Shown: positions 33,350 through 45,750, counted from the first letter of the stretch. The stretch is DNA of 46,452 bases from Verrucomicrobiota bacterium (GCA_947476875.1 CANJSG010000008.1:1-46452); one strand, 5' to 3'. Translations and numbers: made by a program. The notes: generated by a model not told the origin, from the sequence alone.

Positions 33350-34768
33350 ATGAATCCCCCCGCGTTGCCCAGACTTCTTCTCGTCGTTTCACTGCTTGCC
33401 GCCGCTTTCGGCGCCTCAGCCGTCGAGCGCCGGCCGAACATCGTCGTCGTCATCGCCGACCAGTGGCGTGCCCAGGCCTTCGGCCACGCGGGCGATCCCA
33501 ATGTCCGCACGCCGCGTTTCGACCGGCTTGCCTCCGAGAGCGTCCGCTTCGTCAACGCCATCAGCGGTATGCCCGTCTGTTCGCCCTTCCGCGCCTCGCT
33601 CATGACCGGGCAACGCCCGCTCACTCACGGCATCTTCGTCAACGACGTCCAGCTCGACACCAACGCCGTCACCATCGCCAAGGTCCTCCGCGCCTCCGGC
33701 TACGACACCGCCATGATCGGCAAGTGGCACATCGACGGCCGCGGCCGCTCCAACTACATCCCGCCCGAACGTCGGCAGGGTTTCGACTACTGGAAGGTGT
33801 TGGAATGCACCCACGCCTACTCCAACTCGTTCTACTACGCCGACAGCCCGGAGAAGCTGAAATGGCCCGGCTACGACACCTTCGCCCAGACCAAGGACGC
33901 GTGTGAGTTCGTGAAGACCCGGGCCAAGACCGGCAAACCCTTCGTCCTCTTCCTCGCCTGGGGACCGCCGCACGATCCCTACTTCACCGCCCCGGCCAAG
34001 TATCGCGCGCTCTACGATCCCGCCACGCTCAAGCTCCGGCCCAACGTCCCGCCCGCGCTCGAAGCCGAGACGCGCAAGATCCTCGCCGGCTACTACGCCC
34101 ACTGCACCGCGCTCGACGACGCCATGGGCGAACTGCTCGATACCCTCAAGGAATCCGGCGCGGCCGACGACACCGTCTTCCTCTTCAGCGCCGACCACGG
34201 CGACATGCTCGGCTCGCAGGGCCAGTTCAAGAAGCAGCGCCCGTTCGACGAAGCCGTGCGTGTTCCCATGCTCGTTCGCTGGCCCAAGGGTCTCGGGACC
34301 CAGCCGCGTTCGTTGGAAGCGCCGATCAATTCCGAGGACCTCATGCCCACGCTCCTCGGCCTCGCCGGCGTCCCGATTCCGAAGACCGTCGAAGGCCTCG
34401 ACTACAGCGGCCATCTGCGCGGCGGAAAGAACCCCGGCGACAACGCCACCGTCATCCTCTGCGCCTCGCCCTTCGGTGAATGGGAACGCCGTGTGGGCGG
34501 CCGCGAATACCGTGGCGTCCGGACCGAACGCTTCACCTACGTCCGCGACCTGAAAGGCCCGTGGCTCCTCTACGACAACGCGACCGATCCCTATCAGACG
34601 AACAACCTCGTCGGCGTCGCCGCACAGGCCGAACTCCAGGCCCAGATGGACGCGCTGCTCGCGCGCAAGCTGAAGGAACGCGGCGACGACTTCCGTCCCG
34701 GCCCCGACTACATCCGCCAATGGGGCTACACCGTGAACGCCAATGGGACGGTGCCGTATGCGAACTGA
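33350..34768 (+). CDS. Sulfatase (Cys-type, exported)
   Basis: 472 aa. A signal peptide ends near residue 25 (LLAAAFGASA-V). The family start is RPNIVVVIADQWRAQAFG. The formylglycine signature C-x-P-x-R occurs as MPVCSPFRASLMTGQRPL, so maturation by a formylglycine-generating enzyme is needed. Later conserved parts are IGKWHIDGRGR, the SADHGDMLGSQGQFKKQ metal/sulfate segment and VRVPMLVRWP. It removes sulfate esters, most likely from polysaccharides or glycans, in the periplasm or outside. It follows the DUF1501 gene by 176 bases, which contain a GC-rich palindromic stretch, so co-transcription is possible but not proven. Substrate position cannot be read from sequence. Confidence 0.92.
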   Translation: MNPPALPRLLLVVSLLAAAFGASAVERRPNIVVVIADQWRAQAFGHAGDPNVRTPRFDRLASESVRFVNAISGMPVCSPFRASLMTGQRPLTHGIFVNDVQLDTNAVTIAKVLRASGYDTAMIGKWHIDGRGRSNYIPPERRQGFDYWKVLECTHAYSNSFYYADSPEKLKWPGYDTFAQTKDACEFVKTRAKTGKPFVLFLAWGPPHDPYFTAPAKYRALYDPATLKLRPNVPPALEAETRKILAGYYAHCTALDDAMGELLDTLKESGAADDTVFLFSADHGDMLGSQGQFKKQRPFDEAVRVPMLVRWPKGLGTQPRSLEAPINSEDLMPTLLGLAGVPIPKTVEGLDYSGHLRGGKNPGDNATVILCASPFGEWERRVGGREYRGVRTERFTYVRDLKGPWLLYDNATDPYQTNNLVGVAAQAELQAQMDALLARKLKERGDDFRPGPDYIRQWGYTVNANGTVPYAN

Positions 34769-34820
34769 AGCTGATCAACTGAACGCTCCCCTTGTCCGCT
34801 CCGTATTCAGGTCCATACCG

Positions 34821-35807
34821 CTAAACTCGCCCGCCTGACTTCGCGACGGCCTGCGCGAGCTTGCCACGCACGAACGCCACGCACCCGGGAACCTGCGCCT
34901 CGCTCAAGCCGTGGAGGAAAACCGGCCCCGTGAAACCGCTCTTGTGCAGCAACGCCATGTAGCGCTCGTAGTCGAGCTTGCCCTCGCCGGCCGCCTTGTG
35001 GCCCGCGTCGCCGTCGCGGTCCAGATCCTTGGCGTGCGCCATCACCACATCCTTGCCCACGAGCGCGAAGGCCTCGTCCAGGACCTCGCTCATGCGGGGA
35101 AGCTGGCCCGCGTGGAAGAGATTCGCCGCGTCCATCGTGATCTTGAGATGCGGCGAACCAATCTCGTCCATCAGACGGCGCGCCTTCATCGCCGAGTCGA
35201 CCACGTTGTTGACCTCGGGTTCGACGCCCAGGACCACGCCGGCCTGCCGGGCGATGTCCGCCGCCTCGCGCACGCAGGCGACCATGTCCTTCCAGGCTTC
35301 CGGGGTCGTATTGTCCGCATGGCGCAGCCACATGCTCTGGCGATTGCGCGTGCCGCTGCAGATGTGGATCCGTGGGACCTTCAATTCCTTCGCCAAGGCC
35401 GCCAACACGCGCAGCCTGCGGAGGCCCGTCGTGCGAAGCTCCGCCTCCGGATGGGCCATGTTGAAGGTGCCGCCCAGCGAGGCGACCGTGATGCCGCGCG
35501 CGGCCGACTCGGTGCGGATGCGTTCGGCCAAGCCTGCTGGAATCTCGTCCGGCATCGCGGCAATGCCGGCGCAGTCGAGGCTCAGTTGGACGTGGAGGGT
35601 TCCGTTGGCCTTGGCCGCTTCCAGCCGCTGCTGCAACGAAGGCCGCACGAAGGTCGCCAGCAGGATGCCGATCTGCATGGTCGGAGCCGGCTCGGCCGCG
35701 ACGAGCGGACTCCGTGCGAATGCGGCGCCGGCCGCCAGCGCGCCTGCGGTGCGCAGGAACTCGCGTCGTGTCCCGAGGATGCCGTTCGGAGGAAGGGAGG
35801 GTTTCAT
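34821..35807 (-). CDS. Tat-exported sugar isomerase/epimerase-like TIM-barrel protein
   Basis: 328 aa. The Tat-type signal is GTRREFLRTAGALAAGAAFA. The rest is a xylose-isomerase-like (AP_endonuc_2) barrel: IGILLATFVRPSLQQRL, VQLSLDCAGIA, ITVASLGGTFNM, RIHICSGT, then VVLGVEPEVNN and LKITMDAANLFHAG. The Glu in GVEPE, the Asp in MDAANL and the His in VVMAHAKDLDRDG near the end are the likely metal ligands. Such proteins are common in planctomycetes and Verrucomicrobia. It converges on the sulfatase gene with a 52-base gap lacking a clear terminator. Substrate unknown. Confidence 0.85.
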   Translation of the reverse strand: MKPSLPPNGILGTRREFLRTAGALAAGAAFARSPLVAAEPAPTMQIGILLATFVRPSLQQRLEAAKANGTLHVQLSLDCAGIAAMPDEIPAGLAERIRTESAARGITVASLGGTFNMAHPEAELRTTGLRRLRVLAALAKELKVPRIHICSGTRNRQSMWLRHADNTTPEAWKDMVACVREAADIARQAGVVLGVEPEVNNVVDSAMKARRLMDEIGSPHLKITMDAANLFHAGQLPRMSEVLDEAFALVGKDVVMAHAKDLDRDGDAGHKAAGEGKLDYERYMALLHKSGFTGPVFLHGLSEAQVPGCVAFVRGKLAQAVAKSGGRV

Positions 35808-35884
35808 GACAGCAGGTGGAATTCGGGATTGACCCTAAGTCCGCAGCCGCTGCGGCCGCAATGGGAAGCGGCGCCAAAGGAGGT

Positions 35885-36039
35885 CCGGGTGGAACGGGCC
35901 ACTGGCCCGTTGCGGCGGGCGACCCGCCCGCCGCCTGTGCGTGCGCGCCATGGGCGACCGTCTTAGTCCGTAAGGTCGTTGTGCCGAAACCCGGCGGCAA
36001 GTTGCCGCCGGGAACGGGCTGGTAGCCCGTTCCACCCGG
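35885..36039. repeat. REPIN-like palindromic element, family D
   Basis: Inverted arms ~49 bases long (35885-35933 and 35992-36039) share CGTTCCACCCGG ends, and each arm folds on itself (AACGGGCCACTGGCCCGTT; GGCGGCAAGTTGCCGCC). It lies in the 430-base gap 35808-36237, which otherwise shows only a short GC-rich repeat (about 36045-36095). Confidence 0.75.
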
Positions 36040-36237
36040 ACGCATCCGCCGCGCTCTGGCTAGGATGTCGTTGCAAGCCGGAGGGCGGCGCTCTGCGCCA
36101 TTCGAGAATGAATCACGTCCTTGCAAGGAGACAGGAATGCGGCTCCACCTGAGCCTGTCCAACCCCGCCTCGACTTGTCCCGGTGCAGTGATTGAATCCC
36201 TCGCGTCTCGAGAAGACCTGGCCGGAGTAAGAACATC

Positions 36238-37854
36238 ATGAAACGACGACAGTTCCTTCAACACCTCGGCGTCGCGGGTCTCGCGGCGGCTTCGCTAGGA
36301 TCAGCGGCTGGTTGCCGTTCGGCCGGAAGTGGGATTGCAGCGGGTTTGTCCGAGCTTTCCGTGGCCGAGATCCAGCGGCGCATGGCGGCGGGTTCGCTCT
36401 CGTCGGAGCAGCTGACGAACTACTTCCTCCGCCGCATCGACCAGCTCGATCGCAACGGCCCGCGCGTCAACTCCGTCATCGAATTGAACCCCGAGGCGCT
36501 CGCCATCGCCCGAGCGCTCGACGACGAACGGCGCACGAAGGGCCCGCGTGGTCCGCTCCACGGCGTGCCCGTGCTCATCAAGGACAACATCGCCACCCAC
36601 GACCGCATGCAGACCACGGCGGGGTCGCTCGCCTTGGCCGGGTCCATCGGGCCGAAGGACGCGTTCATCGTCGCGCGGCTGCGCGCCGCCGGTGCCGTGC
36701 TGCTGGGCAAGACCAACCTCAGCGAGTGGGCCAATTTCCGCGGCAACCGTTCCATCTCCGGCTGGAGCGGACGCGGCGGGCTCACGCGCAATCCGCACAT
36801 GCTCGACCGCAGCACCTCCGGCTCCAGCGCGGGTTCCGGCGCGGCTGTGGCGGCGGACTTTTGCAGCGTGGCCGTCGGCACGGAGACGGATGGTTCCATC
36901 GTCTCGCCCGCGTCCTACTGTGGCATTGTCGGCCTCAAGCCCACCGTCGGTTTACTCAGCCGCTCGGGCATCATTCCCATCTCGTCCACGCAGGACACGG
37001 CCGGCCCCATGACCCGCACCGTGGCCGACGCGGCGGCGTTGCTCGGCGCCATGACGGGTATCGATTCGGCCGATGCCGCTTCCGCGAACTCGAACGCCGC
37101 GTTGGCCACACAGGACTTCACCCGCTTCCTCGATCCGGCCGCGTTGAAAGGCGCGCGCATCGGCGTGGCCCGGAACTTCTTCGGCTGGCATCGCCGCATC
37201 GACGTCGTGATGGAAGCGGCGCTCAAGATCCTTCGTGAACAGGGCGCGGAGCTGGTCGATCCGGCGAGCCTTCCTGCGCGGACGTCTTTGGGCGACGCGG
37301 AATACCAGCTGATGCTTTACGAATTCAAAGCGGGCCTGAACGCCTACTTCGCCTCGCTCGGCGACGCCGCCCCGGTGAAGTCGCTGGCGGAGTTGATCGC
37401 CTTCAACGAACGCAACTCGGATCGCGAACTGAAGTTCTTCGGACAGGAAACTCTGATCGAAGCCGAAGCCAAAGGCCCGCTGACCGAGGCGCGTTATCTA
37501 GAAGCCGTGGCCAAGGCCCGCAAGTGGGCCCGCGACGACGGCATCGACGCGCTGATGGATCAGCATCGTCTCGACGCCCTCGTCGCCCCGACGACCGGAC
37601 CCGCGCACGCGCTCGAACTGCTCTCGGGCGATCGTGGATTCGGCGGCAGCTCCTCCTACGCGGCGGTCGCCGGATATCCGGCGATCACGCTGCCCGCCGG
37701 GACGATCTTCGGCCTGCCCATGGGCCTGACGTTTTTCGGCCGCTCGTGGAGCGAAGGAAGGCTGATCGGCCTCGCCCACGCCTTCGAGCTCGCCGCGAAC
37801 GCAAGACGCTCGCCCAAGTTCCTCCCGTCCTTCGACGAGCGGCTGGATGGGTGA
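36238..37854 (+). CDS. Amidase signature family hydrolase, exported
   Basis: 538 aa. The N-terminus ([20 protein letters not shown]...GSAAGCRS) resembles a Tat signal and could also carry a lipobox (AAGC). The Ser-Ser-Lys triad is visible: Lys in [11 protein letters not shown] (~118), the cis-Ser in [16 protein letters not shown] (~198) and the nucleophilic Ser region in [20 protein letters not shown] (~218-237). The length agrees with GatA-like and 6-aminohexanoate hydrolase-type amidases. It hydrolyses amide bonds, but export and the lack of GatC/GatB neighbours argue against tRNA amidotransferase. Substrate unknown. GGAG is 11 bases before the ATG, a somewhat long spacing. The nearest upstream gene is divergent. 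Confidence 0.85.
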   Translation: MKRRQFLQHLGVAGLAAASLGSAAGCRSAGSGIAAGLSELSVAEIQRRMAAGSLSSEQLTNYFLRRIDQLDRNGPRVNSVIELNPEALAIARALDDERRTKGPRGPLHGVPVLIKDNIATHDRMQTTAGSLALAGSIGPKDAFIVARLRAAGAVLLGKTNLSEWANFRGNRSISGWSGRGGLTRNPHMLDRSTSGSSAGSGAAVAADFCSVAVGTETDGSIVSPASYCGIVGLKPTVGLLSRSGIIPISSTQDTAGPMTRTVADAAALLGAMTGIDSADAASANSNAALATQDFTRFLDPAALKGARIGVARNFFGWHRRIDVVMEAALKILREQGAELVDPASLPARTSLGDAEYQLMLYEFKAGLNAYFASLGDAAPVKSLAELIAFNERNSDRELKFFGQETLIEAEAKGPLTEARYLEAVAKARKWARDDGIDALMDQHRLDALVAPTTGPAHALELLSGDRGFGGSSSYAAVAGYPAITLPAGTIFGLPMGLTFFGRSWSEGRLIGLAHAFELAANARRSPKFLPSFDERLDG

Positions 37855-38017
37855 CCAGCGGGACGGAGCGCATCCGCAGCGCGGTTCGGTTGGAACCATC
37901 TTGCGATCCCAATCCGCCACCTACGGGACCGCCACGCTCTTTTTTGGTTCTGCGTTGAACCCGGCCGTGTCCGCTGGCTAAGTCACGCCGATTTCAGAAC
38001 CCTCAATCCCCATCATC

Positions 38018-38962
38018 ATGTCCCAACGCATTGGATTCGTCGGAGTCGGTCGCATGGGCGCCAACATGGCGCGCCGCCTCAAGGATTGCCGCTTCACCGT
38101 CACCGCCGTCTACGATGTCCGCCCGGAGGCCGCGACCGCGCTCGCCAAGGAACTTGGCTGTGAAGCCGCCGCCAGCCTGGCGCGCGTCACCGAGCTTTCC
38201 GACGTGGTCATCACCGTCGTCACCGACGACAAGGCCATGCGCTCCATCTTCGCGACCAAGGGTGATTCCCTTCTTGTCGGAGCGAAGGGCCGGACGTTCA
38301 TCAACTGCGCGACCATCACGCCGGTGGTCCACGTCGAGGTCGACGCGCTTGCCCGCAAGGCCGGCGCCAGCTCCCTTGAGGCCTGCATGGCCTCGAGCAT
38401 CACCCAGGCCCGCAACGGCACGCTCTATCTCATGCTTGGCGGACGCAAAAACGCCTACCTCGCCGTCGAGCCGCTGCTCAAGAAGCTGACCGACGAAGGC
38501 AAGTTGCTCCGCTTCATCGGACCCGCCGGCACGGCCGCGCAGGTGAAGGCGCTCGTGAACATGGTCATGAACATCAACACCGCCGGGCTTGCCGAGGGTC
38601 TCGCCTTGGGTGACGCCCTTGGACTCGACCTGGCCATGCTGCGCGAGGTGTTCAGCCAAACCGGTGCGAACTCCAACGTCCTCCGCAGCGACGGCGAGGA
38701 CATGCAGAACCGCGACCACAGCTGCTTCTTCAGCGCCGCCCACGCGGCCAAGGATTCCGGCATCGCCTATAGCCTCGCCAAAGCCCAGAAGCTCACCCTG
38801 CCGCTCGCGAAGACGGCTCTCTCCCAATACAAGAAGATGGTCGCCGTCGGCCTGGGCGAACTCGACAAGTCCGGCATCGCCGAGTTGACCTTCAAGGGAC
38901 GCGGCCCCGGCTCGAAGTCCGGCTCGAAGTCCGGCAAGAAGGCTCCGGCCAAGAAGAAGTAG
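38018..38962 (+). CDS. 3-hydroxyisobutyrate dehydrogenase family oxidoreductase with basic tail
   Basis: 314 aa. The NAD(P)-binding fold starts IGFVGVGRMGANMARRL (G-x-G-x-M-G-x-x-M). The catalytic-Lys helix reads GPAGTAAQVKALVNMVMN, with the usual NTAGLAEGLALGDALGLD and SGIAYSLAKAQKL parts. Members oxidise beta-hydroxy acids (3-hydroxyisobutyrate, tartronate semialdehyde, glyoxylate). The last ~20 residues (KSGSKSGKKAPAKKK, with two GSKS repeats) are highly basic and outside the usual family length, resembling histone-like tails. No neighbour points to the substrate; the downstream 298 bases are gene-free. Assignment of the family is firm; substrate and tail function are not. Confidence 0.85.
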   Translation: MSQRIGFVGVGRMGANMARRLKDCRFTVTAVYDVRPEAATALAKELGCEAAASLARVTELSDVVITVVTDDKAMRSIFATKGDSLLVGAKGRTFINCATITPVVHVEVDALARKAGASSLEACMASSITQARNGTLYLMLGGRKNAYLAVEPLLKKLTDEGKLLRFIGPAGTAAQVKALVNMVMNINTAGLAEGLALGDALGLDLAMLREVFSQTGANSNVLRSDGEDMQNRDHSCFFSAAHAAKDSGIAYSLAKAQKLTLPLAKTALSQYKKMVAVGLGELDKSGIAELTFKGRGPGSKSGSKSGKKAPAKKK

Positions 38963-39260
38963 GCCCGTCTTCGCGTTACGAGCGGCCCGTTTCGTTTCCT
39001 CCGCCATCCGCTCGACGCATCGATGCCATGGTGGGTTTGGGCGGCAGCCGGGTCCCATTTTTCATGGGTCGGAACGGTCTTGGCTTCGCTGGTGACGGCG
39101 AGTTTCTGGTTCCGCCTGCGGGCCGCGGAACGCCAGCTTCTGCAAGCCTTTCCCGAGGCCTGCCTGGATTAGATGCGGAGAACCCGGCGGGTCATTCCGT
39201 TCGTCATTTGAATGCGCCGCATGGTGCCGACAACTTCCGGCCTTTGGCCTTCGTGCTGCG
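38963..39260. other. Gene-free stretch
   Basis: This lies between convergent genes (dehydrogenase, AraC regulator). I see a hydrophilic GC-rich spacer and no clear terminator hairpin with T-run; nothing else is recognised. Confidence 0.4.
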
Positions 39261-40124
39261 TCATTTCAAACCCTTCTCGCGCTTGCGGTAGTCTGTTGGC
39301 GTCAGCGAGGTCATCTGCTTGAAGTCTTTGCTGAAGAAAAACTGGTCCGAGTAGCCGACCAACCGTGCGATCTCCTTCATCGAATCGTCTGTCTCCACCA
39401 GCCGGCGTTTCGCCTGGTTGATCCGCTCCCGGCGCAGCCAGTCGATCGGACTCGTGCCCAAGGCGGTGCGGAATGTCCGGATGAAGTGCGACGGACTCAT
39501 CCCGGCCATCGCCGCCAGTTCCGCCACGCGCCATGGCCGCTCGAACGACCGGCGCATCTGCTCCAGGGGTTTCCGCAAGAGGGCCGGAAGATTCTGGGGC
39601 AATGGGCTGTCGTCCGATCCATGGGTCCGCGCCCGGAAGCACAACGCGATGAGTTGGGCCGCCTCGGCATGGATCGCCGCCAAGGCCTCGGGCGAGGATT
39701 GGGCCATCGCCGCAAAGATCCGGCGGAAGCAGTCCGCCGCGGGTTTTGCCGGCAGTCCCAGCGGCATCGGACCGGCTGATAGCATTTTACAAATGCGATC
39801 CAACCCGGGTCCTTCCATCCTCAGCCAGAAGACCTCCCACGGATCCCGTTCGTCGGCCCGGTATTCGTGCGGCTTGGAACAGTCGATCCAGAGGAGCTCG
39901 CCCGCGCGGACGGGTGTCTCGCGCCCGCGGGTCAGGGCGTGACCAATGCCGCCAAGACAAAGGATCAATTCGTGCCCGGGATAACGCTCGCGGCTGATGT
40001 GGTGCTCGCGACCGGCGATGACATGCCCGGCCCGGAGCACGGTGTAGAAGACGCGCGCGTGGGGCCCGGTCGGAGTGTAGTGGAGCGACACGGAGAACCG
40101 GTTCTTTTCCCGGATCGATGGCAT
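39261..40124 (-). CDS. AraC/XylS-family transcription regulator
   Basis: 287 aa. The N-terminal half is a cupin-like sensor (ERYPGHELILCLGGIGHALT, then GELLWIDCSKPHEY). The C-terminal ~100 residues contain both helix-turn-helix units: VAELAAMAGMSPSHFIRTF and the second ...MKEIARLVGYSDQFFFSKDF followed by TPTDYRK. Regulators of this type sense sugars or organic ligands and act at a nearby promoter. The start codon is 75 bases from that of the divergent DUF1549 gene, so it probably controls that operon and its own expression. No ligand can be named, and no repeated operator was found in the intergenic stretch. Confidence 0.92.
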   Translation of the reverse strand: MPSIREKNRFSVSLHYTPTGPHARVFYTVLRAGHVIAGREHHISRERYPGHELILCLGGIGHALTRGRETPVRAGELLWIDCSKPHEYRADERDPWEVFWLRMEGPGLDRICKMLSAGPMPLGLPAKPAADCFRRIFAAMAQSSPEALAAIHAEAAQLIALCFRARTHGSDDSPLPQNLPALLRKPLEQMRRSFERPWRVAELAAMAGMSPSHFIRTFRTALGTSPIDWLRRERINQAKRRLVETDDSMKEIARLVGYSDQFFFSKDFKQMTSLTPTDYRKREKGLK

Positions 40125-40199
40125 GGCCGAAAACTACAAGGGCGTCCGCAAAATTGTCCATAGAAGCGCCGGGCTGGATCGGCTTTAGTTGCAGGCACC

Positions 40200-43100
40200 A
40201 TGATCCCCCGGAAGCTTCTCCTGAAAAGCGCCGCCCTCGTCGCCATCGCGATGGCGGTTTCCGCATCGGCCGCGGTCGACATGTCGAAGCTCCCGCCCTC
40301 CGCGGCACGCAAGGTCGATTTCGCCGCCGACATCTTTCCGCTGCTGAACAAGAGCTGCTTCCAATGCCACGGCGAAAAGAAGCAGGAGTCGGGGCTGCGT
40401 CTGGATTCGCGAGAGACCCTGCTCAAGGGCGGCGACCACGGTGCCGTCGTTGTTCCCGGCAAGAGCGCGGAGAGCCTTCTTGTGCATCTGACGGCCGGGC
40501 TGCATCCGGACATCGCGCAGATGCCGAAGAAGGGCGACAAGCTGACGGCCGAACAGGTCGGGCTTCTCCGGGCCTGGATCGACCAGGGCGCCGACTGGCC
40601 CGCGCAGTCCACCGCCACGGGCAAGGATGCGAAACAGCTCTGGGCCTACACCGCTCCGGTGCGGCCGCCCTCGCCGCCGGTCAAGAACGCGAAGTGGACC
40701 CGCAACGAAGTCGATCGTTTCGTCCTCAGCCGCCTCGAGAAGGAAGGCCTGCAGCCTTCGAAGGAGGCCGACAAGACGACGCTCATTCGCCGTTTGTATC
40801 TCGACCTTCTCGGCCTTCCGCCCACGCCCCAGCAGGTCGATGCCTTCCTCGTCGACAAACGCGCCGACGCCTATCCGCGCCTCGTGGAATCGCTGCTCGC
40901 CAGCCCGCACTACGGCGAACGGTGGGCGCGCCATTGGCTCGACGCGGCGCGCTACGCCGACACCGACGGCTACGAGAAGGACAAGACGCGCTTCGTCTGG
41001 TTCTACCGCGACTGGGTCATCAACGCCTTCAACCGCGACCTGCCCTACGACCAGTTCATCATCCAGCAGATCGCCGGCGACCAGCTCCCGAAGGCCGGCC
41101 AGGATGAACGCGTCGCGACCGGCTTCCTCCGCAATTCCCAGATCAACGAGGAGGGCGCGATTGATCCCGAGCAGTTCCGCATGGAGGCGATGTTCGACCG
41201 CATGGACGCCATCGGCAAAAGCGTGCTCGGCCTCACGATCCAGTGCGCGCAGTGCCACAACCACAAGTTCGATCCCATCTCGCAGGAGGACTACTACCGG
41301 CTCTTCGCCTTCATCAACAACGACCACGAATCCGCCCAGGTCGTCCTCACACCGAGCGAGCAGATGAAAGCCGACGAACTCCGTCGCAAGATCCACGAGA
41401 CAGAGGCCGACCTGAAACACCGCGCGCCCGATTGGGAGACGAAGATGAACGTGTGGGCCGAAGCCGCGTTGGCCGCGCAGCCGAAGTGGGAAACGGTCTC
41501 GATGGAGTTCCAGGGCGAGAACTCAGAACGCTACTTCCTGCAAAAGGACGGCTCCATCCTCGCGCAGGGTTATGCCCCGACGAAGTCCAGCCCGCGCTGG
41601 CGTTCCACGAACACGCTCTCCGCTATCCGGGCCTTCCGCATCGACCTGTTGAACGACGAGAACCTCCCGCGCCGCGGTCCGGGTCGCTCCATCTACGGGA
41701 CGGCCGGGTTGACGGAGTTCGACGTGGAGGTGGCGCCGCTGGGTGAACCGGCGAAGAAGCGCGCCAAGATCAAGCTGACCAAGGCCGTCGCCGACGTCGA
41801 CATGCCTGAGACTCCGCTGCCCGCGATCTACGACGACAAGAGCGGCCAGAAGCGTGTCCTCGGTCCCGCGTCGTATGCGTTGGACGGCAAGGACACCACC
41901 GCCTGGAGTTTTGACAATGGAGCCGGCCGCCGGAACCAGCCGCACGCGGTTGTTTTCCAAGCCGAGACCAACGCGGCCTTCGCCGGAGGCACGATCGTCG
42001 ACTTCGTCGTCCGCATGAACCACGGCGGCTACAACAGCGACGACAACCAGAACAACAACCTCGGCCGTTACCGCATCTCCATCTCGTCCGACCCCGCCGC
42101 CGCCGAGAAGCCGGCCTTCCCCGAGCACGTCCTCGCGGCGATGAAGACTCCCGCGGACAAACGCACCGCCTCCCATAAGGCGACGCTCTTCGCCGCGTGG
42201 CGCACGACGGTCAACGGATGGGTCGAAGCCAACCAGCAGATCGACGATCTGCACCGCCAATGGCCCGAGGGCACCACGCAGCTCACGCTCACCCCGCGTG
42301 ACGAAGGCCGCATGACCTCGATCCTGCGCCGGGGTGATTGGCTGAAACCCTCGCGGGAGGTTTCTCCGAGCGTTCCCAAAGTGCTCCACGGCCTGCCCGC
42401 CGGTGCGGACAATTCGCGGCTGACGTTGGCCAAGTGGCTCGTCGACCGCCGCAGTCCCACCACGGCGCGTGTGTTCGTGAACCGCATCTGGCAGTCCTAC
42501 TTCGGCCAGGGAATTGTGAGCACGCCGGAAGATCTAGGCGTGCAAGCGCCCGCGCCCTCGCATCCCGAGCTGCTCGACTGGCTGGCGGTGGAGTTCATGG
42601 ACAAGGGCTGGAGCGTGAAGGCCATTCACCGGCTCATCGTGAACTCGGCCACCTACCGGCAGTCGTCCGTCACCAGCCCGGCGCTCTTGGAACGCGATCC
42701 GGTCAACCAGCTCCTCGCACGTTCGTCGCGCTTCCGCGTCGAAGGCGAGATCATCCGCGACATCGCGCTCGCCTCGAGTGGCCTGCTTTCACCCAAGCTC
42801 GGAGGCCCGGCGATCTATCCGCCGATTCCCGAGTTCATGAACCAGCCGCCCGTCAGCTACGGGCCCTTCCCGTGGCACGAGGCCGTGGGCGAAGAACGTT
42901 ACCGCCGCGGCGTCTACGTCTTCCGCCGCCGTAACCAGCTCCATCCCGCGATGTCCGCCTTCGACGCGCCCACGGGCGACTTCGCCTGCGTTCGCCGCAC
43001 CCGCTCGAACACGCCGCTCCAAGCGCTCACGACCTTGAACGAACCGATCTTCAACGAAGCCGCTCGCGCCTTGGCCGTGAAGGCGCTGAAGGAAGGCGGC

Positions 43101-43367
43101 TCCACCGACGACGCCCGCATCGCCTACGCCTTTCGCCGCGTCACCGCCCGCCCGCCGACCAAGCCGGAGACGGCCGACCTGAAAGCCTTCCTCGCCCGCC
43201 AACAGGAACGCTTCGGCGAAGGCTGGCTCGACATGCGCGCCATCGCCGGAGTCGATCCCGTGAAGACGCCCGACCTGCCGAAAGGCACATCGCCCAACCA
43301 GCTCGCGGCCTATACCGCCCTCTCCCGAGTGCTGTTGAACCTCGATGAAACGTTGACCCGCGAATAA
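40200..43367 (+). CDS. DUF1549/DUF1553 cytochrome c protein, long form
   Basis: 1055 aa. The signal peptide is [20 protein letters not shown]. Domains in order: PSCyt1 with haem motif [13 protein letters not shown] (~53); DUF1549 with [34 protein letters not shown] and a second CxxCH in [19 protein letters not shown] (~348); a ~330-residue middle insertion (beta-rich, LamG/concanavalin-like by position); then DUF1553 with [20 protein letters not shown] and [16 protein letters not shown]. The whole DUF1549-DUF1553 architecture is complete, unlike the 642-aa relative at 29733. It is first in an operon with DUF1501 (2-base gap). Exported and probably haem-binding; substrate unknown. Confidence 0.9.
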   Translation: MIPRKLLLKSAALVAIAMAVSASAAVDMSKLPPSAARKVDFAADIFPLLNKSCFQCHGEKKQESGLRLDSRETLLKGGDHGAVVVPGKSAESLLVHLTAGLHPDIAQMPKKGDKLTAEQVGLLRAWIDQGADWPAQSTATGKDAKQLWAYTAPVRPPSPPVKNAKWTRNEVDRFVLSRLEKEGLQPSKEADKTTLIRRLYLDLLGLPPTPQQVDAFLVDKRADAYPRLVESLLASPHYGERWARHWLDAARYADTDGYEKDKTRFVWFYRDWVINAFNRDLPYDQFIIQQIAGDQLPKAGQDERVATGFLRNSQINEEGAIDPEQFRMEAMFDRMDAIGKSVLGLTIQCAQCHNHKFDPISQEDYYRLFAFINNDHESAQVVLTPSEQMKADELRRKIHETEADLKHRAPDWETKMNVWAEAALAAQPKWETVSMEFQGENSERYFLQKDGSILAQGYAPTKSSPRWRSTNTLSAIRAFRIDLLNDENLPRRGPGRSIYGTAGLTEFDVEVAPLGEPAKKRAKIKLTKAVADVDMPETPLPAIYDDKSGQKRVLGPASYALDGKDTTAWSFDNGAGRRNQPHAVVFQAETNAAFAGGTIVDFVVRMNHGGYNSDDNQNNNLGRYRISISSDPAAAEKPAFPEHVLAAMKTPADKRTASHKATLFAAWRTTVNGWVEANQQIDDLHRQWPEGTTQLTLTPRDEGRMTSILRRGDWLKPSREVSPSVPKVLHGLPAGADNSRLTLAKWLVDRRSPTTARVFVNRIWQSYFGQGIVSTPEDLGVQAPAPSHPELLDWLAVEFMDKGWSVKAIHRLIVNSATYRQSSVTSPALLERDPVNQLLARSSRFRVEGEIIRDIALASSGLLSPKLGGPAIYPPIPEFMNQPPVSYGPFPWHEAVGEERYRRGVYVFRRRNQLHPAMSAFDAPTGDFACVRRTRSNTPLQALTTLNEPIFNEAARALAVKALKEGGSTDDARIAYAFRRVTARPPTKPETADLKAFLARQQERFGEGWLDMRAIAGVDPVKTPDLPKGTSPNQLAAYTALSRVLLNLDETLTRE

Positions 43368-43369
43368 TC

Positions 43370-44802
<1,433 letters not shown>

Positions 44803-44806
<4 letters not shown>

Positions 44807-45750
44807 AGTCCTGCGAGGTGAACCACCTTCGCTTTGCGGAGCGGGCTGCCTTACGGCTCCGCTCGTTGTTCACCGCCGTTGGCTTGGTGCTGTTGCCGAT
44901 TGCGCCCTCCGCATCGGCTCAGACGGCCAGTTTTGTCGCACCGGAAAACTATCCAAAGCGTCCGCCGATCTTCGGCGAAGCCGCTTACGGACTCCAACTG
45001 GGCCTATGCTTGGAATCAGAGTCGCCGGATGGTTCGACACCGCTCAGCGCATATTTTTTTCTAAGAAATTCCGGGACAAACACAGTGTCCATTTTTCGCG
45101 GAGGACCTGACTTTTTGACCTTCGAAGGGACGTCGGCTGACGGAACCAGAGCCGCCCTTATCGATTCTCCGGCCTCGAAGATTTTGATCAGAAACAACTT
45201 TCTCCTATCGCCGCCTTATTCGATCAAGCCGGGTGGTGAGGCTTTCCTCAAGGCGAGTTTGGTCCGCTATCTTCGGGTGCCAAAGCCCGGGCGATATTTT
45301 TTCCTGGCTTCCGCCAAAATGCGGATAAGCACTTCTGTTCCGCCGACCGAGGCGACCTTGGAGCAGATGGAACTGATATCAGGAGCTGCTGAGTTCGATG
45401 TGCCGGCGAGCCTAGTCTACACCAATACAGGCAAGCACCCGAGTAGTGCCAAGTTGATGCCAGCAAACGCCTACTTCATCAACCCAACGAACGCCCGAAC
45501 TCCTGAAGATGCTCTTTGGATTCAGAGGGTGAATGAACGAACCACGAACTTTCTCAAGGAACGTGCCCCACAGGTTCTCGGAAGTGTCACGCAGTCGACC
45601 AACCCTGCCAGCGCCGCTCCGCCCAGGGGATCTCCCGCAAGTGCTGATTCGCCGCAGTCGGTCGACAGCGAACGATCACGCTGGTGGCTAGCCGGAGTGG
45701 TCGCGATCTGTGTCGCTGTCATCGGCTTCGTCCTCCTGCGGCGTCGGTAG
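44803..45750 (+). CDS. Membrane-anchored exported hypothetical protein
   Basis: 315 aa from the GTG at 44803, which overlaps the DUF1501 stop (GTGA). An N-terminal signal follows ([20 protein letters not shown]), then a beta-rich domain (residues ~40-220), a Pro/Ala/Ser linker, and a C-terminal membrane span [19 protein letters not shown] ending RRR. The tail resembles anchor segments, but no LPXTG-like motif or PEP motif is seen, so sortase processing is not claimed. Three sampled 60-base lines (45061, 45241, 45421) have about 51% GC, well below the surrounding genes. It belongs to the AraC-controlled operon by overlap, and may be a later acquisition. No family recognised. Confidence 0.6.
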
